From the NCBI GenBank assembly GCA_036346225.1, contig JARFIW010001670.1, positions 1,550,001 through 1,614,000 on the forward strand: 64,000 bases of DNA, read 5' to 3'. The notes below the pieces were generated by a model. It saw only the letters and a list, made by a program, of their open reading frames with translations. It made no database searches and had not been told where the DNA came from. The DNA is from Platerodrilus igneus (taxonomy: Eukaryota > Arthropoda > Insecta > Coleoptera > Lycidae). This document shows, one piece after another, positions 59,881-64,000 of the stretch. The position numbers and the translations under genes are program-made. The stretch's first letter is position 1; every line of letters starts with the position of its first letter.

Positions 59881-60385
59881 TGCATCTAATAAGTAAGAGC
59901 AGCAGCTATATTCGAAGACAACAAACATAGAAACAAGGAGAAATTGTTCAAAGCATATGTGTGCAGCACAGCACAGTATGTCTATGAAATAAAGGCACTA
60001 GGAGAAGCAGACAGAAAAATGGCAGAAGCCTTTTGGAATGTTGTGCTTCTGATGTATGAGGATGATAGCATGGACCAACAAAGTTAATAAAAAGGAAGTA
60101 ATAGAAATAGTAGGAGAAAAAAGATATCTGTGGAAAACCAAAAATGTAGGAGAAATAGAAGAGCAGAATATGTTCTAAGACTTTTTGGGGAATAATGCGG
60201 GATATATTACAAGCAGAGATAGGAAAAAGAGGTAGAGGTAGACTTAGATTAGATTATTGCAAGCATATAGAGAAAGATGCAGACTGTCGAAATTTCAGGA
60301 AGATGTGTAGGTTAGGACAGAATAAGAAACAATGAGAGTATGCGTATAACCAATTTGAGGGCTGAAGACCTAATAATCATGATGA
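59881..60385 (+). pseudogene. Second LINE C-terminal copy with 3' end
   Basis: Repeats the post-RT region of 58930-59280 (GAAGACAACAAACATAG, WTNKVNKKEVIEIVGEKRYL-like, then RGRGRLRLDYCKHIEKDADC) and continues through FRKMCRLGQNK to an ATCATGATGATG-type end near 60385. This shows the monomer block corresponds to the LINE 3' terminus. Confidence 0.7.
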
Positions 60386-60479
60386 TGCTATAGTTTATAA
60401 ACATAAGCATTTAAAATAAGTAAATATGTAAAATAACATGTACTTGAACTTCTATGTGCTAATTTTGTTTTCTTGTTTT

Positions 60480-60967
60480 TTCAGAATAATGGGTAAATGG
60501 ATCAATTGGACTACAAAGAAGTACTTTGAGCTTATGCTAAATTATTTGTAAATGAATAAAATAGTATACTAAAAAAGGTCATTCTTGAAACAAAACTTAT
60601 AAATTAAAATGGGAGGATTTGACTAGCGTTTTAAATGTTACCAGTGTAAAACCTACACAAACCGTGGAATCTGAATCTAATACGAATGCAAATTAATATT
60701 TAAGAATTTTCTGTACGTTTTTACAGAACTAAAAATAATTACGAGAAGACATTACCACATTTTAAAAGAGGATTTTACGACTACGTGTGAAGAAAGGGAA
60801 AGCCACTTTAATTATGAAGAAAGCCTACTGAGTTTTCCTATCCAAACATCCACTAATGGAACATGTTCCTTAACAGAAGCAGGTGTTTTACATTCTAGAT
60901 GTAATGCACAAAAACCAAGTCAGAAACAGGACATAATAGTATTTTTGCTTTGTATGTATAATATGTA
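60480..60967 (+). pseudogene. Possible Myb/SANT-type fragment
   Basis: Short open pieces: NNGKWINWTTKKYFELMLNYL at about 60484-60550, KWEDLTSVLNVTS at about 60609-60697, and a 78-codon open stretch at about 60728-60967 (LKIITRRHYHILKEDFTTTC). The first resembles the opening of a Myb/SANT-like DNA-binding domain found in some transposons. Weak. Confidence 0.3.
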
Positions 60968-61930
60968 AGTTAAATTATTCAATTTAAGAAATTACAGCAA
61001 TAAGTAATTAATTGTGGAACTGGTTGAAGATTTGGAGCCAACTAGTGAAACGAGAAATCAAAATTTCTGACAAATGATCATGAGCAGCAATTACCAAACC
61101 GGTTGGTAGGTCTTACTATTGTAGAATCTGCAGCAGTTTAATCCTTATACATTTCAGGTAATAAAATTTGTTCTGCATGAAATTCTAGTGTCTCACTTAG
61201 AGAAAACCATCTCTAGATATAAAAATCTTGTAAAGTAGCAATAAAAATGGTGAAAAAATAATAAAAGCCATCATGAATTAACAATATCAATCAACAGTCT
61301 GTCAGCAGCAAATGTCCTAATCAGCACAAATGCTAGCCAAAGCATTCAATGAATTACCATCAAACGGGGTGGAACTGATTAATAGGGGTGAAACCAAACA
61401 CCATGGTATATTTTGGCTAATGTTTTTAGTAATGGGTAATTTGCAGCAGTCAGCGTGCGGAGAAAATCAACAAATTACTCCTGGAAATCAGCCTTCCCGA
61501 TATCATGCATGAAGGTTTATTTTTCTTGCTACGTCAAGATACATAGATTGTTTTAAAGGTGCAAGAAAAAGTAGTTTTTGGATACTTGTGGAAACGTTTT
61601 GTTGTGCAGAGTCAGAAAAAGGAGTTGAGAGAACGTGGTAAGTAAATTTGAGTTTAACTATTATCTGGTCCTAGTAGTACAAAGTTTTTGGTTTTTTCAT
61701 CAACATTTTATAAAAAGTGGGTAAATGATGGGATGAAATCCGTCACTAATTAATTGGTCTAAATGAAGTTTTCTTTGTCATTAAACTTTTTCGTGAGCTT
61801 ATTTTGTAGGAAATCCAAGTACTTATAGTAAGTCGTTTACACTAACCCTCCTCAACCCCCTCCCAGTTTCACTCATTGTGGTATAACCGAAGCTATAGCC
61901 ATTATGGTATATATTTTTAATTTTTGTTTT
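60968..61930. other. Sequence with no recognised gene
   Basis: No family resemblance was seen. The one open frame above 50 codons (61330-61512) is not recognised. Confidence 0.45.
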
Positions 61931-61934
61931 AGAT

Positions 61935-62110
61935 TAAATATGCCTTGAAAGTATACGAAAGACTGAGCCCTACCAGAAAACAAGTATATAAGCCAGCCTA
62001 GTTAAAATGGGCAGTCCAACGAGAGATAGTTATAAGAAGTGCGGCGAAAAACTATGGAGTACCATACAACACCGTGCATTTTAATGTTTTGTGCACTTGC
62101 AGAATAAAAA
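61935..62110 (+). pseudogene. Pogo/CENP-B-type HTH remnant
   Basis: Across frame breaks the stretch reads RKTEPYQKTSI, then KWAVQREIVIRSAAKNYGVP and YNTVHF, resembling the psq/CENP-B N-terminal helix-turn-helix with its RxAAKxYGVPxxTL core. No catalytic region follows. It differs from the Tigger at 33625. Confidence 0.5.
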
Positions 62111-63412
62111 ATTGTACGCTAACCAGCTTAATCTGCTGATAATGACTCTAGCTAGATGACGCTCTTCTTCTGTTTCCCTTCAAAAGCTACGATGTGAGGT
62201 ACATGGCACAATAGTACTTAAATAAGGCTAGAATACCTCAGAAATGCTTTGATAACAATTTTGCAGGAGTCGACTGTGTGATTTCGCCTGCAGAATATCT
62301 AGCAGGTAATTCATAGAAAATTTGGTAAATTACTCAGCTAATAATCCCATTTAGGTAAAATACCGAAAATCTTGACTGTACTACCAAAGTTGGTTGCCGA
62401 CTAACTCAATGGGACGGGCAGTGTAATTGCTTGACGTGGGTTTCAGAATACTATCGGGTATGAATTATGGTCTTGATTGGGAAGTACCTTGAACGCCAGC
62501 TAATCTCGCAAGGTTGCTATGGAAAAGCCCTAGAAATACCAAGCGGGTGCCAAAATCTGAGATCAGAAGAGTGATTCGGGCTTAAACATATACCCAAAAA
62601 TTCATTAAAACCAATATTATTTTAAACCTAAAACAAACATGAAAACTAAAAACATGTAGATCTATTTAATACTGCTAACTGCAAAGAAGATTTCTTAAAG
62701 CAAATGTTAAATGACTCGAAATACTCAATTACGCGACTAGGTAATCACAAAGCAATTTATTACATCAATGCCTGTAACTATATCGTTTACAATAATAGGA
62801 AAACAACATATACATAGTCTTTATACAATTTTATATAATATTTCTATCACAAGACAAGCTTTTGTGATGATCTGGGTCAAATATTAGTGATTGTCTGTAA
62901 AGGCAAAAACATGTCCATAGAGTGATTAACACCTCCAAATTAAGCACGAACGTTATGTTTACGATGTCAAGGGATGGAAAATTATTACTGCTCTATGTTG
63001 TATATAAAGCCAAACACATGTATAAAGGCTAGGCAAAGAGCGGCTTTCCAATTTGCAGTACATTAGAACCCTAAGCGACTGGTTTGATGCCACTGGAGGG
63101 AAACAAAGTTAGGTTAAATGATAATCTCTGCAACGAGTTAACATTCAGCATTGTAGATGGCCTGCGAAAATAACAGCATTACCTTTGTTCTGCTTCCTTC
63201 TAATTCAACCGACCTACTGCAGTCTCTGGATGTCATCATTTTATTAAGTATTGCAGAAATATTTGTACGCAAGGACGATCAAATCGAACATAAATTTTAG
63301 AGACATAAAAGGGGTAGGGATTAGCAATTTATTTATGGCTTCCCGATGGAAGGGCATTTGCTGTAATTTAAATAGAGCAAAAGGTTGATTCACATTATTA
63401 TGACAGTTTTAC
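62111..63412. other. Sequence with no recognised gene
   Basis: No coding or structural signal could be supported. Confidence 0.45.
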
Positions 63413-63630
63413 TTTTACAACACACAATAATAACTTTACGGGAAATAGATTCTCTGAATGGTCTGCATTACAATAACTACATCAAGTTTCCTTGTGTTCT
63501 GTGCATAATGAAGCTGTTTTAAATTTTACAACACACAATAATAACTTTACGGAACATAGATTTCTGAATAATCTGCATTACAATAACTACATCAAGTTTC
63601 CTTGTGTGCTTTGCATGATTAAGCTATCAA
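63413..63630. repeat. Tandem duplication, period 111 bp
   Basis: TTTTACAACACACAATAATA starts at 63413 and again at 63524; the units then match through TCAAGTTTCCTTGTGT with a few differences and small indels. Confidence 0.9.
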
Positions 63631-63754
63631 CCAGCCCTATTTGACAATAATTACAAGTTTTATGTTTATCTTAATTGACTACGGTTAGGACATACACAAA
63701 ACTCCATCACCTACAACATATAAACACAAATAGTATTTAATTGTTTGTGTATTA

Positions 63755-63827
63755 GTGGCAGCGCGGCTAGCAAAGATGGCATATGATTGAGAGATAGTGG
63801 GTTCGATCCCCGCCGACGGCACTAACT
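63755..63827 (+). repeat. tRNA-derived SINE-like head
   Basis: GTGGCAGCGCGGCTAGCAAA opens a tRNA-like stretch with an A-box-like start, and GGTTCGATCCC is a perfect B box. The T arm (GTGGG, loop TTCGATC, CCCGC) is complete, but the acceptor and D arms pair poorly. A run of T follows (63828-63835). A SINE head is more likely than a functional tRNA gene; the body probably continues toward the right edge. Confidence 0.6.
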
Positions 63828-64000
63828 TTTTTTTATTGATCATGTAGCAGTGGCATAAACGGTCCAGAGAGGCTAGAGCAATGAATGGATGTCCATTAAT
63901 TTTAGGGAGTCAACTACCTTCCAATTTATTCAAGGACACTGAGCGGCCATGTCCCCAAATTACACGTCAAAAGCAATTCAGGGAATGGCCCACCCAACAG

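Noticed and set aside
63755..63827. A functional nuclear tRNA gene
   Set aside because: The B box is perfect, but the acceptor stem and D arm do not pair well and no convincing anticodon arm is seen.
1..64000. CRISPR arrays, bacterial operons or phage modules
   Set aside because: None are present; introns, LTR elements, LINEs and insect gene families show a eukaryotic nuclear sequence.

Overview
This is a gene-poor, AT-rich window from an arthropod nuclear genome, almost certainly an insect. Three host genes are supported, all partial or multi-exon, and all have very short GT-AG introns (45-97 nt). They are two odorant-binding protein (OBP) genes on the + strand (1-481, the 3' part only, and 19789-20499, complete) and the 3' half of a Cys-loop ligand-gated chloride-channel gene on the - strand (53600-54439). 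The insect-type OBPs and introns of about 45-50 nt fit an insect, perhaps a beetle; the order is inference.

The rest is mostly mobile-element sequence in nested layers. Left to right: AT-rich sequence with nothing recognised (603-8550); a decayed Ty3/gypsy element on - (8551-11601); a hAT element with ZMYM1/DUF4371-like features (12420-18657), split by a 4.0 kb LTR element without coding capacity (14312-18346); the second OBP gene; a small inverted-repeat element (21073-21319) and a hAT fragment on - (21598-21855); another hAT (24439-31523) split by a 6.5 kb Ty3/gypsy element on - (24763-31275); an R1-like LINE fragment on - (31600-32280); a LINE (32285-37990) carrying a Tigger/pogo transposon (33625-36394), which itself carries a 381-bp inverted-repeat element (33947-34327); LINE 3'-end monomers (37993-38560); a BEL/Pao element with both LTRs and a 5-bp target duplication (40694-46787); LINE ORF1/endonuclease and BEL integrase remnants (47520-49830); a Tc1/mariner relic (52022-53106); the channel gene; a LINE just upstream of its visible exons (54840-57895); another LINE with 3'-end monomers (58320-60385); and a tRNA-derived SINE-like head near the right edge (63755-63827).

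The most notable observation is that the Ty3/gypsy element at 24763-31275 carries, between its integrase C-terminal region and its 3' LTR, a macro domain of the OARD1 (ADP-ribose glycohydrolase) type followed by a CCCH zinc finger. This is a host-like ADP-ribose module in a retrotransposon pol region. The copy is broken by frameshifts and stops, so function can only be addressed in better-preserved relatives.

The two OBP genes share intron positions and phases exactly from the third conserved cysteine onward, so they are tandem paralogues now separated by about 19 kb of mobile-element sequence. No operons, CRISPR arrays or bacterial features are present.
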